Part shown: piece after piece, positions 41,585-42,256 of the stretch
Numbering within the stretch: the stretch's first letter is position 1
Layout: every line of letters starts with the position of its first letter
Origin: Bdellovibrionales bacterium Ga0074139
GTDB lineage: Bacteria > Bdellovibrionota > Bdellovibrionia > Bdellovibrionales > Bdellovibrionaceae
Reading direction: 5' to 3'
Assembly: GCA_001464795.1 (NCBI GenBank)
Contig: LNEB01000009.1
Span: 1-42,256 of the forward strand
Length of the DNA stretch: 42,256 bases
Notes under the pieces: generated by a model
What the model was told of the DNA's origin: nothing
The model's input: the letters and a program-made list of their open reading frames with translations, nothing else
Database searches by the model: none
Translations under genes and position numbers: made by a program

Positions 41585-42073
41585 ATGCCAACAAAGATTT
41601 TAATGATAGATGATGAAGTGGATTTACTTGAATCTCTGCATGGCATCTTAAGTGATGATCACTGCGAAATAAAAATTTGCTCAACTCCTTTGCAAGCCTA
41701 CGAAGAATGCATGACTGGTAGCTTTGACTTGATTATTTCAGATCACAATATGAAAGATCTCAATGGCCTCGAACTTCTTAAGGTTTTACGCTCTGAAGGA
41801 ATGATGACACCCTTTATACTTCTTACTGGTTGTGCATCGAAAGACATCGCCATCAATGCCCTTAGGCTTGGGGCCTGTGATATTTTAGAAAAACCTGTGG
41901 ATTTAACACAAATTAAGCTCTCTATTGCAAGATCCCTGGAACTGGAAAAAAGTCGGCATTTATTTTATAAAAGTATGAGTCCAGAAAATCAGGACTCTAA
42001 GGTCGCAAGGTCTCAATTTTCGTCTCGTCTTGGGAATCTATTGGCCTCGACTAAAATTGAGAAAGCAAGCTAG
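41585..42073 (+). CDS. Single-domain CheY-like response regulator
   Basis: 162 residues; AAGGGG lies nine bases before the ATG. Receiver domain ~4-120: acidic pair Asp9-Asp10 (MIDDE), phospho-acceptor Asp53 (LIISDHNM), Thr81 (ILLTG) and Lys103 (LEKPV). The EKP..L..L ending resembles receivers of NtrC/PilR-type and hybrid systems. A ~40-residue polar tail follows with no output domain, so it probably acts by protein contact or as a phosphorelay part. No histidine kinase lies in the window. Cytoplasmic. Confidence 0.9.
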   Translation: MPTKILMIDDEVDLLESLHGILSDDHCEIKICSTPLQAYEECMTGSFDLIISDHNMKDLNGLELLKVLRSEGMMTPFILLTGCASKDIAINALRLGACDILEKPVDLTQIKLSIARSLELEKSRHLFYKSMSPENQDSKVARSQFSSRLGNLLASTKIEKAS

Positions 42074-42168
42074 GCTTTTTCCAATTTTAATACACTTTTA
42101 TCTAGTTTTTTTACAAAATCCCCCAAGCACTCTTATGTGAATATCACTTTCCACCGATAAGTCCTTAA

Positions 42169-42204
42169 GAATACATGTGTATTCTAAAAGACCGAAAGGT
42201 CTTT
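42169..42204. other. Two tandem inverted repeats near the right edge
   Basis: GAATACA-TG-TGTATTC (42169-42184) is followed by AAAGACC-GAAA-GGTCTTT (42187-42204), a 7-bp stem with a GNRA tetraloop and no T-run. The first looks like an operator, the second like a structured RNA leader of a gene beyond the edge. 42074-42168 holds only AT-rich DNA. Confidence 0.4.
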
Positions 42205-42256
42205 GGGATGTTTTAAGGATGATCTTGAGCCACCGAATTTTATTAGTTCTATTTTT

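Noticed and set aside
1-42256. tRNA, rRNA, CRISPR arrays, insertion sequences, known riboswitches
   Set aside because: No T-loop motifs, regular spacer-repeat arrays, transposase motifs or riboswitch cores were found on either strand by eye.

Overview
The window looks like chromosomal DNA of a Gram-negative, predatory-type bacterium of the Bdellovibrio group (Bdellovibrionota). This is inferred from moderate-to-low GC, dense packing, an unusually large share of exported proteins (about 25 of 41 genes start with a signal peptide), lipoproteins with the QNC-type lipobox familiar from that group, a phage-tail-fibre-like secreted protein next to a pilin-like protein, and a DUF4423/TIGR02147-like regulator. 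No rRNA, tRNA, CRISPR, transposase or prophage block is visible. No gene-free stretch exceeds about 300 bases.

Left part (1-5.2 kb): a lipoprotein cut by the left edge, small secreted proteins, and chimeric lipoprotein copy 1 (1387-3237, minus). 5.2-8.6 kb: a minus-strand operon of S9 peptidase lipoprotein, helical-repeat protein and short-chain dehydrogenase. 8.7-12.1 kb: a YceI-like protein, a PagP lipid A palmitoyltransferase domain on a long N-terminal extension, and a GT-C glycosyltransferase; the last two suggest envelope remodelling. 12.1-15.8 kb: unrecognised secreted proteins and a helical-repeat protein. 15.9-19.1 kb: a tightly coupled operon of three exported, mostly helical proteins. 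19.3-23.3 kb: a small secreted protein, an esterase and pntAB (proton-translocating transhydrogenase).

23.4-27.8 kb: chimeric lipoprotein copy 2 (23462-25819, plus), three small exported proteins and a 5'-truncated hydroxylase remnant. 27.9-33.3 kb: an exported helical protein, a DHA2 efflux pump, a small exported protein, and a lipoprotein / tail-fibre-like / pilin-like operon that could build a surface adhesin. 33.4-38.2 kb: a large exported protein with a Cys-His-Asn set plus a predicted propeller, a DNA-binding regulator, and a short IucA/IucC-like protein. 38.3-42.3 kb: a FAS1 protein divergent from sodB with a shared palindrome, a solute-type exported protein, a Tat-like exported protein and a CheY-like response regulator.

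The strongest signals are four. (1) The two chimeric lipoproteins share an almost identical Cys-rich N-terminal half, carry unrelated C-terminal halves, and both lie behind matching sigma-54-type (-24/-12) promoters with a conserved upstream element. (2) The lipoprotein-fibre-pilin operon. (3) The three-gene exported operon. (4) A group of exported-protein genes whose promoter -10 box sits only 6-9 bases before the ATG, implying leaderless mRNAs. Functions are read from motifs by eye; no database search was possible.
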